From Mycobacterium paraseoulense (GTDB lineage Bacteria > Actinomycetota > Actinomycetes > Mycobacteriales > Mycobacteriaceae): a stretch of DNA of 64,000 nucleotides. Location of the stretch: contig NZ_AP022619.1 in NCBI RefSeq assembly GCF_010731655.1, positions 3,472,001 to 3,536,000 on the forward strand, in the 5' to 3' direction. Shown in pieces: positions 18,435 to 26,994 of this stretch. The notes beneath the pieces are model-generated. The model had not been told where the DNA came from, ran no database searches, and saw nothing but the letters and a program-made list of their open reading frames with translations. The stretch's first letter is position 1, and every line of letters begins with the position of its first letter. Position numbers and translations under genes: made by a program.

Positions 18435-19148
18435 ATGACTTCTCGGCCCCTGGAGACCGCGCTCGAAGCGAGCTTCGATCAGCTGTCCGCCGCCGTGGCG
18501 GCGGACGTCGGCGTCGCGATCGCCCGACCGGATCGCACCTACTCGCTGGGCCGCTGGTGGTCCGGCGTCGCATGGTCGACGATCAAGGTGCCGCTGGCGA
18601 TCGCGGCGCTGCGCAGCGATTGGCTGCGCGCCAAGGACCTCGCGGTCATGGCGATCACGGAGTCCGACAACCGTGCGTCCGAGCAATTGTGGTCCCACTT
18701 GGGCGATCCGGAGGAAGCGGCACGGCGGGTGCAAGGTGTGATCGCCGAAGGGGGTGATACCGCCACGGTGGTCGAATCGCGCCGGCTTCGGCGGGGATAC
18801 ACCGCGTTCGGCCAAACGCAGTGGACCCTGCAGCGGCAGGCCCGGTTCGCGGCCGAGCTGGCGTCGATCCCCGGTTCGGCCGACGTGATCGACATGATGC
18901 AGCGGCTCACCAGCGGCCATCGCTGGGGGCTCGCCGCCAAAGGCTTTGCCGCGAAAGGCGGTTGGGGGCCTGGGATGCACGGTGACTACCTGGTGCGGCA
19001 GTTCGGCATCGTGCCCACGCCGTCGGGACACTGGGGAGTGGCGGTGGCCGCCCAAGTGCACGACGGCGTGTTGGAGACGGGCGTCGACGTCCTGAACACG
19101 ATGTCGGACTGGGTCCTCAGCCGACTTCCCGGACTAGCCCGTTATTGA
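18435..19148 (+). CDS. beta-lactamase-fold serine hydrolase (class A-like)
   Basis: A 237-residue protein with the three active-site signatures of penicillin-binding-protein-fold serine hydrolases, in order: S48-T-I-K51 (SxxK), S77-D78-N79 (SDN) and K174-G-G (KTG-like). Class A beta-lactamases share this layout, but I see no clear omega-loop Glu (ExxLN) and no signal peptide, so a classical antibiotic-hydrolysing lactamase is doubtful. A peptidase or esterase role is possible. The ATG overlaps by ATGA with a 7-codon reading frame that starts at 18415 behind a strong GAAGGAGG site. The 3' end overlaps convergent ilvX by 15 nt. Confidence 0.75.
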   Translation: MTSRPLETALEASFDQLSAAVAADVGVAIARPDRTYSLGRWWSGVAWSTIKVPLAIAALRSDWLRAKDLAVMAITESDNRASEQLWSHLGDPEEAARRVQGVIAEGGDTATVVESRRLRRGYTAFGQTQWTLQRQARFAAELASIPGSADVIDMMQRLTSGHRWGLAAKGFAAKGGWGPGMHGDYLVRQFGIVPTPSGHWGVAVAAQVHDGVLETGVDVLNTMSDWVLSRLPGLARY

Positions 19149-20684
19149 CGGCACCACGGCGTCGATCAGGTGCGGCCCCGCCTCGTTCAGGGCGTGGCGC
19201 AGCGCGTCGGCGAGTTCCTCGGCGGTGGTGACGCGGCGCGCCGGCACTCCCATCCCCTCGCTGATCTTGACGAAATCCATTGTGGGGCGCGACAAGTCGA
19301 GTAAGTCAAGTGCCTTGGGCCCGGGAGCCGATCCGGCTCCTACCCGCGCCAACTCGATCCGCAGGATGTCGTAGGCGCTGTTGTCGTAGATCACGGTGGT
19401 CACGTTCAAGTTTTCCCGCGCCTGGGTCCACAGCCCGGAGATCGTGTACATCGCCGACCCATCGGATTCCAGGCAGAGCACCGGGCGGTCGGGGGCGGCC
19501 ACCGCGGCGCCCACGGCGGCCGGGATGCCGTACCCGATCGCCCCGCCGGTCAGCGTCAGCCAATCGTGGGCCGGTGCTCCGGCCGTGGCCTGGGCGAGCA
19601 GCACGCCGGAGGTGTTGGACTCGTCGACCACGATCGCCCCCTCCGGCAGCAGCGCCCCGACCACGTCGGCAGCCGAAGCGGACGTCAGGGCGCCCGTCGG
19701 CAGTTGCGGCCGCGCCGGATCCGCTACGGGCGCCACGGTTCCGGATGCCACCTCGTCGGCCACCGCGGCGAGCGCCTCGGCGGCACCGCTGTGGCCCGCG
19801 AGCAGATGCACCTCACAGCCGGCCGGGACGAGGTCGCTGGGCATGCCCGGGTAGGCGAAGAACGACACCGGCGACTTGGCGCCCGCCAGCACCAGATGCT
19901 TGGCGCCGTCCAGCTGGGCGGTGGCGGCCTCGGCGAAATACGCCAGTCGCTCGACCGCGGGGACGCCCGCGCCGCGCTCCAGCCGCGCCGGGAACGTCTC
20001 GCACAACAACCGGGCCCCGGTCGCCTGCGCGATCCGAGCCGCGGCGGCGAGGCCAGGCCCGCGGGTGGCGTCGCCGCCGATCATGAGCACCGTGGGTTCC
20101 CCCGAGCGCAGCACCTCGATGACCTCGAGCGCCAACCGGGGCTCGGCTCCCGCGGGTTGCGCGGGCAGGGCGCCGGCGGATTGCACCCCGTCCGACCAGG
20201 ACACGTCGGCGGGCAGGATCAGCGTCGAGATCAGCGGGCCGGTGCGGCTGGCGGCGATCGCCTCTGCGGCGTCGGACGCGACGTCGGCGGTGTGTTCGGT
20301 GCGGCGCACCCACCCCGACACCGTGCCGGCCAGCGCGTCGATGTCGGATTCCAAAGGGGCGTCGTACTTCTTGTGATAGGTGGCGTGGTCGCCGACGACC
20401 ACCACCATCGGCACCTGGGCGCGCCGGGCGTTGTGCAGGTTCGCCAGACCGTTGCCCAGTCCGGGACCCAGGTGGAGCAGCACCGCCGCCGGCCGACCGG
20501 CGATGCGGGCGTAGCCGTCGGCCGCGCCGGTCGCGACACCCTCGAACAGGGCCAGCACGCCGCGCATGCGCGGAACGGTGTCCAGCGCGGCCACGAAGTG
20601 CATCTCCGAGGTGCCCGGGTTGGCGAAGCACACGTCGACGCCACCGTCGACCAGGGTGTTGATCAGCGCCTGGGCACCGTTCAC
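19134..20684 (-). CDS. ilvX: ThDP-dependent enzyme of the acetolactate synthase family (IlvX-like)
   Basis: A 516-residue thiamine-diphosphate enzyme, same length as M. tuberculosis IlvX (Rv3509c). It has an N-terminal PYR domain with catalytic Glu48 (ALFEGVATGAADGYAR), a middle domain and a C-terminal PP domain with the metal-binding SDGSAMYTISGL...DNSAY motif. IlvX is annotated as an acetolactate synthase large subunit, but it lacks a paired small subunit here and has a truncated middle domain, so the true 2-oxoacid substrate is unknown. The GTG start shares 4 nt (GTGA) with the upstream amidohydrolase stop; the pair is an operon. Confidence 0.85.
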   Translation of the reverse strand: MNGAQALINTLVDGGVDVCFANPGTSEMHFVAALDTVPRMRGVLALFEGVATGAADGYARIAGRPAAVLLHLGPGLGNGLANLHNARRAQVPMVVVVGDHATYHKKYDAPLESDIDALAGTVSGWVRRTEHTADVASDAAEAIAASRTGPLISTLILPADVSWSDGVQSAGALPAQPAGAEPRLALEVIEVLRSGEPTVLMIGGDATRGPGLAAAARIAQATGARLLCETFPARLERGAGVPAVERLAYFAEAATAQLDGAKHLVLAGAKSPVSFFAYPGMPSDLVPAGCEVHLLAGHSGAAEALAAVADEVASGTVAPVADPARPQLPTGALTSASAADVVGALLPEGAIVVDESNTSGVLLAQATAGAPAHDWLTLTGGAIGYGIPAAVGAAVAAPDRPVLCLESDGSAMYTISGLWTQARENLNVTTVIYDNSAYDILRIELARVGAGSAPGPKALDLLDLSRPTMDFVKISEGMGVPARRVTTAEELADALRHALNEAGPHLIDAVVPSITG

Positions 20685-21505
20685 GTGATCGCCTCCAGTC
20701 TGAAAACGCGTTCGGCGTTGGCGTGGAGAAAGTCGCGGCGCCCGTCCTCGCTGAGCCCGAGTTCGTCCAGGGCCTCCAGCGCGCGGGCGGGCGCGATCAT
20801 CGGATAGTTGGTGCCGAACAGCACTTTGCGTTGCCCCGTACCGGTTTTCATGAAACGGATGAGCTCCGGCGGCAGCCGCTTGAGGGTATAGGCCGACGTG
20901 TCGATGTAGACGTTCTCATGCTTGCGGGCGACGGCGACCATCTCCTCGGTCCACGGGTAGCCGACGTGCCCGCACACGATCACCAGTTCCGGGAAGTCCA
21001 GGGCCACCTGGTCGATGTACGGGATCGGACGGCCGGTCTCCGAGGGCCGCAGGGGGCCGGTATGACCCACCTGGGTGCAAAACGGCACCCGGGACTCCAC
21101 GCACTGGGCGTACAGCGGGTAGTAGCGGCGATCGGTGGGCGGCGCCTCCCACAGCCACGGCACCACCCGGAGGCCGACGAAGCCGTCGCCGACCCGCCGC
21201 CGCAGTTCGCGGACCGCCTCCATCGGGCGATCGAGGTCGACCGTGGCCAGGCCGGCGAACCGCTTCGGGTGCAGGCGAATCCACTCGGCGACCTCGTCGT
21301 TGGAGATCAGGTCCTGACCGCGCGGGCCGCGCCAGGCGCTGAGCAAGCCGAGTTGGATCCCGGCGGCGTCCATCGATGCCACGGTCATCTCGATGGGGAT
21401 CTCGGTGTCCGGCATGGACCCACCGGTCCAGCGCCGCAGCGAGGCCAGCATGTCGCTGCCCAGGAATCGCACCGTCGGGTGCTGCATCCACACGTCGATC
21501 GTCAT
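20681..21505 (-). CDS. amidohydrolase-2 family metal-dependent hydrolase/decarboxylase
   Basis: A 274-residue protein of the amidohydrolase_2 (ACMSD-like) family. Visible signatures are TQVGHTGP, the metal-site region VCGHVGYPW and VLFGTNYP near the C-terminus. The family hydrolyses or decarboxylates aromatic or cyclic acids, but the substrate is not evident. M. tuberculosis Rv3510c is the positional match. The frame is open far upstream to 21991, but that part is antisense-like Arg/Gly-rich translation; the ATG at 21505 (MTIDVWMQHP) gives the family length. It overlaps the ilvX start by 4 nt. Confidence 0.83.
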   Translation of the reverse strand: MTIDVWMQHPTVRFLGSDMLASLRRWTGGSMPDTEIPIEMTVASMDAAGIQLGLLSAWRGPRGQDLISNDEVAEWIRLHPKRFAGLATVDLDRPMEAVRELRRRVGDGFVGLRVVPWLWEAPPTDRRYYPLYAQCVESRVPFCTQVGHTGPLRPSETGRPIPYIDQVALDFPELVIVCGHVGYPWTEEMVAVARKHENVYIDTSAYTLKRLPPELIRFMKTGTGQRKVLFGTNYPMIAPARALEALDELGLSEDGRRDFLHANAERVFRLEAIT

Positions 21506-21531
21506 TGCGACGACTGTAAGCCACCGAAAGA

Positions 21532-22299
21532 TCAGGCGGCCAACGCGCTGCGGGCGGCGGCATGCGTCTGCCGCGCGTAGCCGGAGCCGAACAACACGAC
21601 GTGCGCCAGCAGCGGGAAGAGCTGGTGTAGCCCGACCCGGTCGCGCCAGCCCGGTCCCAGCGACCGCACCCGCTGGTAACCGTCGAGGACGGCCTCGAGG
21701 TGCGGGCAGCCGAACAGCGCGAGCATCGCCAGGTCGGTCTCGCGATGGCCGGCGTGCGCGGCCGGGTCGATCAGCACCACCCCGTCGGGCGTCCACATCA
21801 CGTTGCCGCCCCACAGGTCGCCGTGCAGCCGGGCCGGCGGGTCGTCGTCGTCGAAGTCGCCCGCGCGGCAACGCGCTACCACGGAATCGATCGCACGGCG
21901 GGTGGCGGCGTCCAGCCGCGCCGCGGCTAGCTCGGCCATCGGCGCCAGCCGCTCCTCGGCGTAGAACTCGCCCCAGCGGCCATGCCGACACAGCGACATC
22001 GGCAGCGGCTGCGACAGCGGCCCGAAGAACCCGGGCCCGTCCCAGCCGTCCGGCCCGGCGCCGAACGCCGGGGCGCCCGCGTCGTGCATGACCGCGAGCC
22101 GGCCGCCGAACGCGAGGGCCGCCTCAGGGGTCGGGGGCGCCGAATCAAGGCGCCGCAGGGTCAGGCTCGTCGCGTCGACGGAAACCACCTGTGCGCACGG
22201 CACGCCGCCGTCGACGGCGGAAAGCCAACGCAGCCCCGCGGCTTCCCAGGCGAAGTAGCCGGCCGGGGCCGCCGGGTGGTGCTTGACGAAATCGGTCAA
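21532..22299 (-). CDS. fructosamine-kinase-like small-molecule phosphotransferase
   Basis: A 255-residue protein of the fructosamine-3-kinase/aminoglycoside-phosphotransferase fold. It shows the catalytic RLHGDLWGGNVMW (HxD-type) and metal-binding LIDPAAHAGHRETDLAML motifs plus the family ending LFPLLAHVVLFGSGY. Such kinases phosphorylate glycated protein residues (repair) or small alcohols. The start is a TTG at 22299 that overlaps the fadD19 TGA (TTGA), so it is probably translated from the fadD19 transcript. It has no obvious place in sterol degradation. The frame continues upstream inside fadD19 but without plausible protein sequence. Confidence 0.8.
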   Translation of the reverse strand: MTDFVKHHPAAPAGYFAWEAAGLRWLSAVDGGVPCAQVVSVDATSLTLRRLDSAPPTPEAALAFGGRLAVMHDAGAPAFGAGPDGWDGPGFFGPLSQPLPMSLCRHGRWGEFYAEERLAPMAELAAARLDAATRRAIDSVVARCRAGDFDDDDPPARLHGDLWGGNVMWTPDGVVLIDPAAHAGHRETDLAMLALFGCPHLEAVLDGYQRVRSLGPGWRDRVGLHQLFPLLAHVVLFGSGYARQTHAAARSALAA

Positions 22300-23954
22300 G
22301 CGCTCACGTGAGCGGCGTGCACGTCGTCGGCGGGCCGCGCCTCGGTCTGCTCCTTGGCCCAGCGGTAATCCGGCTTGCCCGCGGGCGAGCGCTTGACCTC
22401 GTCGACCAGCCAAAGGCTGCGCGGCACCTTGTATCCCGCGATCTCGGAGCGCACGAAGCGGTCCAGTTCCGCCAGCGTCGGCCGGGACCCCGGCCTCGGC
22501 TGCACGACGGCGGCAACGTGCTGTCCGTAGCGCGGGTCGGGCACGCCGACCACCAGCGCGTCGAACACGTCGGGGTGGCCCTTGAGCGCCGCCTCGACCT
22601 CTTCGGGGTAGATCTTCTCGCCGCCGCTGTTGATCGACACCGAGCCGCGGCCCAGCATCGTGACGGTGCCGTCCTCCTCGACCAGGGCCCAGTCCCCCGG
22701 GATCGCGTAGCGGATGCCGTTGATGGTCTTGAAGGTTTCGGCGGTCTTCTTCTCGTCCTTGTAGTAGCCGACCGGGATGTTGCCCTTCTTCGCGATGAAG
22801 CCGCGCACGCCGGAGCCGGGCTTGACCTCGTTGCCCTCCTCGTCGAGCACGACGGTGCGGTGGTCGATGGCCACGCGCGGGCCGCCGCTGTGCGGCGCGT
22901 CCTTGGCGACGATGCTGGTGCCGCCGAATCCGGTTTCCGAGGAGCCGATGGAGTCGGTGATGACCCGGTTGGGCAGCAGTTCGAGGAGCTTCTCCTTGAT
23001 GCTCGGCGAGAACAGCGCCGCGGTGCTGGCGAGCAGGAACAGCGACGACAGGTCGTATGCTTCGCCTTCTGCCCCTTCCTGTGCTGCCAGCAGCGCGTCG
23101 AGCAGCGGGCGCGCCATCGCGTCGCCGGTGAAGAACAGCAGGTTCACCTTGTGCTCGTGGATCGTGCGCCACACCTCGTCGGCGTTGAATTCCGGTGCGA
23201 GCACCGTGGTTTGGCCCGAGAAGATGGACATCCAGGTGGCCGACTGGGTGGCGCCGTGGATCATCGGCGGAATCGGGTAGCGCACCATCGGCGGGTTGGC
23301 GGTCGCCCCCCTGGCCAGGTCGTACTCGTCCTTGACGAATTCGCCCGTGGCGAAGTCGGTGCCCCCCAACAGCACGCGGTAGATGTCCTCGTGGCGCCAC
23401 ATGACGCCCTTCGGGAAGCCGGTGGTGCCGCCGGTGTACAGCAGGTAGATGTCGTCCGCGCTGCGCTCGCCGAAGTCGCGCTCGGGCGAGCCCTGCGCGA
23501 TCGCCGAGTAGAACTCGACGCCGCCGTAGCGCTGGTAGTCGTTGTCGGAGCCGTCCTCGATGACCAGGATCGTCTTGACGTTGGGGGTGTCCGGCAGCAC
23601 GTTGGCCACCCGGTCGGAGTACTGCCGCTCGTGGACCAGCGCGACCATGTCGGAGTTGTCGAACAGGTAGCGAAGCTCACCCTCGACGTAGCGGTAGTTG
23701 ACGTTCACCAGGATGGCGCCGGCCTTGACGATCCCGAGCATCGCGATGACGATCTCGATGCGGTTGCGGCAGTACAGCCCGACCTTGTCGTCCTTTTTCA
23801 CCCCCTGATCGATCAGGTAGTGGGCCAGGCGGTTGGCCTTCTCCTCCAGTTCGGCGTAGGTCAGCTTCTCGTCGCCGCAGATCAGGGCGACACGGTCCGG
23901 CACAGCGTCGATGGCGTGCTCTGCGAGATCGGCAATATTCAGGGCCACGGCCAC
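22296..23954 (-). CDS. fadD19: C26/C27 steroid acyl-CoA synthetase FadD19
   Basis: AMP-forming ligase that in actinobacteria activates the C26 carboxylate of oxidised cholesterol side chains to the CoA ester, opening beta-oxidation. The 552-residue protein has [18 protein letters not shown] (P-loop), [11 protein letters not shown], and the C-terminal hinge and Lys in [14 protein letters not shown]. The frame extends to 23996 but would run through the KstR operator. The GTG at 23954 gives (V)[13 protein letters not shown], matching the M. tuberculosis N-terminus (548 aa). Only 5 nt separate this GTG from the operator and no ribosome-binding sequence fits, so the mRNA is probably leaderless. 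Confidence 0.95.
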   Translation of the reverse strand: MAVALNIADLAEHAIDAVPDRVALICGDEKLTYAELEEKANRLAHYLIDQGVKKDDKVGLYCRNRIEIVIAMLGIVKAGAILVNVNYRYVEGELRYLFDNSDMVALVHERQYSDRVANVLPDTPNVKTILVIEDGSDNDYQRYGGVEFYSAIAQGSPERDFGERSADDIYLLYTGGTTGFPKGVMWRHEDIYRVLLGGTDFATGEFVKDEYDLARGATANPPMVRYPIPPMIHGATQSATWMSIFSGQTTVLAPEFNADEVWRTIHEHKVNLLFFTGDAMARPLLDALLAAQEGAEGEAYDLSSLFLLASTAALFSPSIKEKLLELLPNRVITDSIGSSETGFGGTSIVAKDAPHSGGPRVAIDHRTVVLDEEGNEVKPGSGVRGFIAKKGNIPVGYYKDEKKTAETFKTINGIRYAIPGDWALVEEDGTVTMLGRGSVSINSGGEKIYPEEVEAALKGHPDVFDALVVGVPDPRYGQHVAAVVQPRPGSRPTLAELDRFVRSEIAGYKVPRSLWLVDEVKRSPAGKPDYRWAKEQTEARPADDVHAAHVSA

Positions 23955-23959
23955 CAAAT

Positions 23960-23973
23960 TAGAACGTGTTACA
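23960..23973. promoter_or_regulatory. KstR-type operator between fadD19 and echA19
   Basis: TAGAACGTGTTACA matches the KstR consensus at all fixed positions. It is 5 nt from the fadD19 GTG and 45 nt from the echA19 GTG, covering both divergent promoters. Confidence 0.9.
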
Positions 23974-24018
23974 TTTCTTGACAAGCTCACCCCCAACGTC
24001 GACCGAAAGGTGGTAGCC

Positions 24019-24843
24019 GTGGCTTCGCAGAATGGTGGGGCTCCAGCAAACGAGCAGACCGGTCAGGACGCCCTGGTGGAGCAGCGGGGTCACACCCTGA
24101 TCGTGACCCTGAACCGGCCGCATGCCCGCAACGCCCTGAGCACGGAAATGATGGAGATCATGGTGCAGGCCTGGGACCGCGTCGACAACGATCCGGACAT
24201 CCGCTGCTGCATCCTGACCGGCGCCGGTGGCTACTTCTGCGCCGGCATGGACCTCAAGGCGGCAACCAAGAAGCCGCCGGGTGAGTCGTTCAAGGACGGC
24301 AGCTACGACCCGTCGCGAATCGACGCCCTGCTCAAGGGCCGCCGGCTGACCAAGCCGCTCATCGCGGCCGTCGAGGGACCCGCGATCGCCGGCGGCACCG
24401 AGATCCTGCAGGGCACCGACATCCGCATCGCCGGCGAGAGCGCCAAGTTCGGCATCTCCGAGGCCAAGTGGAGCCTGTACCCGATGGGCGGGTCGGCCGT
24501 GCGGCTGGTGCGGCAGATTCCCTACACGGTCGCGTGCGACCTGCTGCTGACCGGCCGCCACATCACCGCCGCCGAAGCCAAGGAGATGGGCCTGATCGGG
24601 CATGTGGTGCCCGACGGGCAGGCGCTGTCCAAGGCGCTCGAGATCGCCGAGATCATCGAGAACAACGGCCCGCTGGCCGTGCAGGCGATCCTGCGGGCGA
24701 TCCGCGAGACCGAGGGCATGCACGAGAACGAGGCCTTCAAGATCGACACCCAGATCGGCATCAAGGTGTTCCTGTCCGACGACGCCAAGGAAGGCCCGCG
24801 GGCGTTCGCCGAGAAGCGCAAGCCCAACTTCCAGAACCGCTAG
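24019..24843 (+). CDS. echA19: steroid enoyl-CoA hydratase EchA19
   Basis: Crotonase-family hydratase; the M. tuberculosis enzyme hydrates the C22-C23 double bond of 3-oxochol-4,22-dien-24-oyl-CoA during side-chain beta-oxidation. The 274-residue protein has oxyanion-hole segments [15 protein letters not shown] and [16 protein letters not shown], and the acidic catalytic region [14 protein letters not shown]. The start is the GTG at 24019 with GAAAGGTGG upstream, which makes the N-terminus about 11 residues longer than M. tuberculosis EchA19 (263 aa). It is divergent from fadD19 and shares its KstR operator. Confidence 0.94.
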   Translation: MASQNGGAPANEQTGQDALVEQRGHTLIVTLNRPHARNALSTEMMEIMVQAWDRVDNDPDIRCCILTGAGGYFCAGMDLKAATKKPPGESFKDGSYDPSRIDALLKGRRLTKPLIAAVEGPAIAGGTEILQGTDIRIAGESAKFGISEAKWSLYPMGGSAVRLVRQIPYTVACDLLLTGRHITAAEAKEMGLIGHVVPDGQALSKALEIAEIIENNGPLAVQAILRAIRETEGMHENEAFKIDTQIGIKVFLSDDAKEGPRAFAEKRKPNFQNR

Positions 24844-24902
24844 GCCGACGGGCTTTAGTCACACCCGCCACACCAGCCTCTGCGCCGGGCGACCGACTTT
24901 TT

Positions 24903-24981
24903 GCCCGCCTCATAGCGACAATCACCGATACGGGTGCGACGTACGCGCCGGGTGCCAACGATTTGTCGCTACGAGGCGGGC
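24903..24981. repeat. imperfect inverted repeat between convergent echA19 and cyp142
   Basis: Arms GCCCGCCTCATAGCGACAAT (24903-24922) and ATTTGTCGCTACGAGGCGGGC (24961-24981) are near-perfect reverse complements with one mismatch and one inserted T, separated by 38 nt. The 189-bp gap (24844-25032) otherwise shows no gene; H37Rv carries Rv3517 here. The convergent setting suggests a bidirectional terminator or a small interspersed palindromic element. There is no T-run. Confidence 0.6.
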
Positions 24982-25032
24982 ACATCGGCTGTCGCCTCCG
25001 CCAGGGGCCAGTGGTGCCGCTGTGACTGGGCG

Positions 25033-26238
25033 TCAGCCCATCGGCGCGCTCGGCGTGAACACCACCGGCATCTTCTCCAGGCCGGAGACGAAGTTGGCCG
25101 GCCGCAGCGGCAGGTCGGCGTCGGAGGCCAGCCGCATGTCGGGGAGGCGCTGCAGCAGCCGCGACTGCATGATGGACAGCTCCAGCCGGGCGAGCTGGTT
25201 ACCGAGGCAGAAGTGCGTCCCGAAGCCGAAGGCGAGGTGGTTGTTCGGGTAGCGCTCGATGTTGAAGGTCTCCGGGTCGTCGAAGACCTTCTCGTCGAAG
25301 TTCGCCGACTCGAACAGCAGGATCATCTTCTCGCCCTGGTGCAGCCGGGTGCCGTGGAATTCGGTGTCCGCGGTGACCGTGCGTGCCATGTTCTTCACCG
25401 GCGCGGTCCAGCGGAGCATCTCTTCGATCGCGTTGGGCAGCAGGCTCAGGTCGCCGGCCAGGCGCCGGTGCTGATCGGGGTGCAACAGCAGCTGCCGCGT
25501 CCCACCCGACAGCGTGTGACGCGTGGTCTCGTCGCCGCCGATCAACAGCAGCAGGACCTCGGTGACGATCTGGTGGTCCTCCAGCTTTGAGCCCTCGACC
25601 TCCGCGTGCACGAGGACGCTGACCAGGTCATCGGTGGGCTCGGACTTGCGGGCCTCGATCATCCCCATCATGTATTGGCTGTAGGCCGCGAAGGCGTCCA
25701 TGCTGACCTGGAAATCCTCTTGCGCCGCGGTGCTGCTCAGGAAGCTCACCAGGTCGTCGGACCATTTGAGGAACATCTTGCGTTCCTCCGGCCGCACGCC
25801 GAGCATGTCACCGATGACGGCCATCGGCAGCGGCGCGGCCAAGTCCCAGACGAAGTCACACTCGCCGCGTTCGCACACCGCGTCGATCAGGGTGTCGCAC
25901 AATGAAACGATCTTGGATTCCAGGTCTTTCACGCGCTTGCGGGTGAAACCGGAGTTGACGAGCTTGCGGCGCAACAGGTGCTGCGGATCGTCCATCTCGA
26001 TCATCATCTCGACGCCGTCTTGGTCGGGCCGAATGCCGCCGGCGTTGGAGAACAACTCGGGGTTGCGCTCCGCATCGATCACGGCCTGATAGGTCGACGC
26101 GGCGGCCAGCCCCTTGCGGTCCCGGAAGACCGGCTCGTGCTCGCGCATCCACCGGTAGACGGGCCGCGAATCGCCCGCGTAGAAAGCACCGTCGGTCAGG
26201 TCGACGTCGGGTCTGGTCTCCAATTGCGTGGAAGTCAT
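25033..26238 (-). CDS. cyp142: cytochrome P450 CYP142, sterol side-chain terminal hydroxylase
   Basis: P450 that oxidises the terminal methyl of the cholesterol or cholestenone side chain, partly redundant with CYP125. The 401-residue protein is complete: I-helix IGGDETTR, ExxR in EEMLRW, and the heme-ligand loop FGFGTHFCLGNQLARLEL with the axial Cys. M. tuberculosis Cyp142 is about 398 residues. It overlaps the start of the acetoacetate-decarboxylase-like gene by 4 nt and should be transcribed from the KstR-controlled promoter at 26962. Electron donors are not adjacent; fdxD is the nearest ferredoxin. Confidence 0.94.
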   Translation of the reverse strand: MTSTQLETRPDVDLTDGAFYAGDSRPVYRWMREHEPVFRDRKGLAAASTYQAVIDAERNPELFSNAGGIRPDQDGVEMMIEMDDPQHLLRRKLVNSGFTRKRVKDLESKIVSLCDTLIDAVCERGECDFVWDLAAPLPMAVIGDMLGVRPEERKMFLKWSDDLVSFLSSTAAQEDFQVSMDAFAAYSQYMMGMIEARKSEPTDDLVSVLVHAEVEGSKLEDHQIVTEVLLLLIGGDETTRHTLSGGTRQLLLHPDQHRRLAGDLSLLPNAIEEMLRWTAPVKNMARTVTADTEFHGTRLHQGEKMILLFESANFDEKVFDDPETFNIERYPNNHLAFGFGTHFCLGNQLARLELSIMQSRLLQRLPDMRLASDADLPLRPANFVSGLEKMPVVFTPSAPMG

Positions 26239-26951
26239 GAGATCTCCTGGGCATCACCGAAGGTCATTTGGACGTGGTCGACGGAGCTGGACACCAAAGC
26301 ACGCTTCGGAAGACCCAGCGACGCAAGCTCTTTGGCGTACGGATGATCACCGAGTCGGACGCTCACCCCGCCGAATCGAGTGCGCACGCCGTCCAGCGTG
26401 TGTTCGAAGGCGGTTTCGCGGGTGATCCCGTCGCGGTGCGAGTAGGTGCGCTGCTGCTGCCGGCGGGGGGTCAGCCGGAACGGCAGCCCGCGGCGAAAGT
26501 CCATGCCGATCACCGGTTGGCCTTCGATGCTGAGGTCGAAACCGAACTGACGGCCTTCGCGAACGGTGAAGTCGCCCATCACCTTCGGGTAGCCCCAGAT
26601 CTTGGTTCCCGCTTCCAGGGTGAACGCCTGGTCGACGGGGAGGTGGTGGATGAACGCGCCGGCCGACTGCAGGGCCCGCAGCCCGCTTTCCTCCGATCCG
26701 GGTGGATTGACCATCACGCTGGTGCCGAACTCGTGGTACTGGCCCAGGTCGCCGTCGATGTAATGCATCAACATCAGGACCACGATCGCGCGGCCGGGAA
26801 GGTAGCGGCAGACCCGCAGGCCGCTGTAGTCGATCATCTGCTGCGCGGCATCGGCGTCGACGGAGAACATCGCCATGTGTTGATTTGCCGTGCGGATCTG
26901 CACCGGCATCGTGAGTACCGTGCCCGCGATGGTGTGCTGCGAGGCTGTCAT
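26235..26951 (-). CDS. acetoacetate decarboxylase-like protein (Rv3519-like)
   Basis: A 238-residue protein that looks like the acetoacetate decarboxylase (ADC, PF06314) fold. The segment TKIWGYPKVMGDF resembles the family's GxPK motif, whose Lys forms the Schiff base in true ADC. Its substrate is unknown. Sitting first in a KstR-controlled operon with cyp142, it is more likely to act on a steroid-derived or other hydrophobic ligand than on acetoacetate (inference). The ATG is only 10 nt from the operator, so the leader is very short or absent. Confidence 0.8.
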   Translation of the reverse strand: MTASQHTIAGTVLTMPVQIRTANQHMAMFSVDADAAQQMIDYSGLRVCRYLPGRAIVVLMLMHYIDGDLGQYHEFGTSVMVNPPGSEESGLRALQSAGAFIHHLPVDQAFTLEAGTKIWGYPKVMGDFTVREGRQFGFDLSIEGQPVIGMDFRRGLPFRLTPRRQQQRTYSHRDGITRETAFEHTLDGVRTRFGGVSVRLGDHPYAKELASLGLPKRALVSSSVDHVQMTFGDAQEIS

Positions 26952-26961
26952 CCGGCCAATC

Positions 26962-26975
26962 TAGAACGCGTTCTA
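26962..26975. promoter_or_regulatory. KstR-type operator upstream of the Rv3519-like gene and cyp142
   Basis: TAGAACGCGTTCTA is a perfect 14-bp palindrome fitting TnnAACnnGTTnnA. It lies 10 nt from the ATG at 26951. The end of the next gene on the same strand is at 26995, so the promoter must overlap this site. Confidence 0.92.
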
Positions 26976-26994
26976 ATCCTCTGGCAAGGATCGG

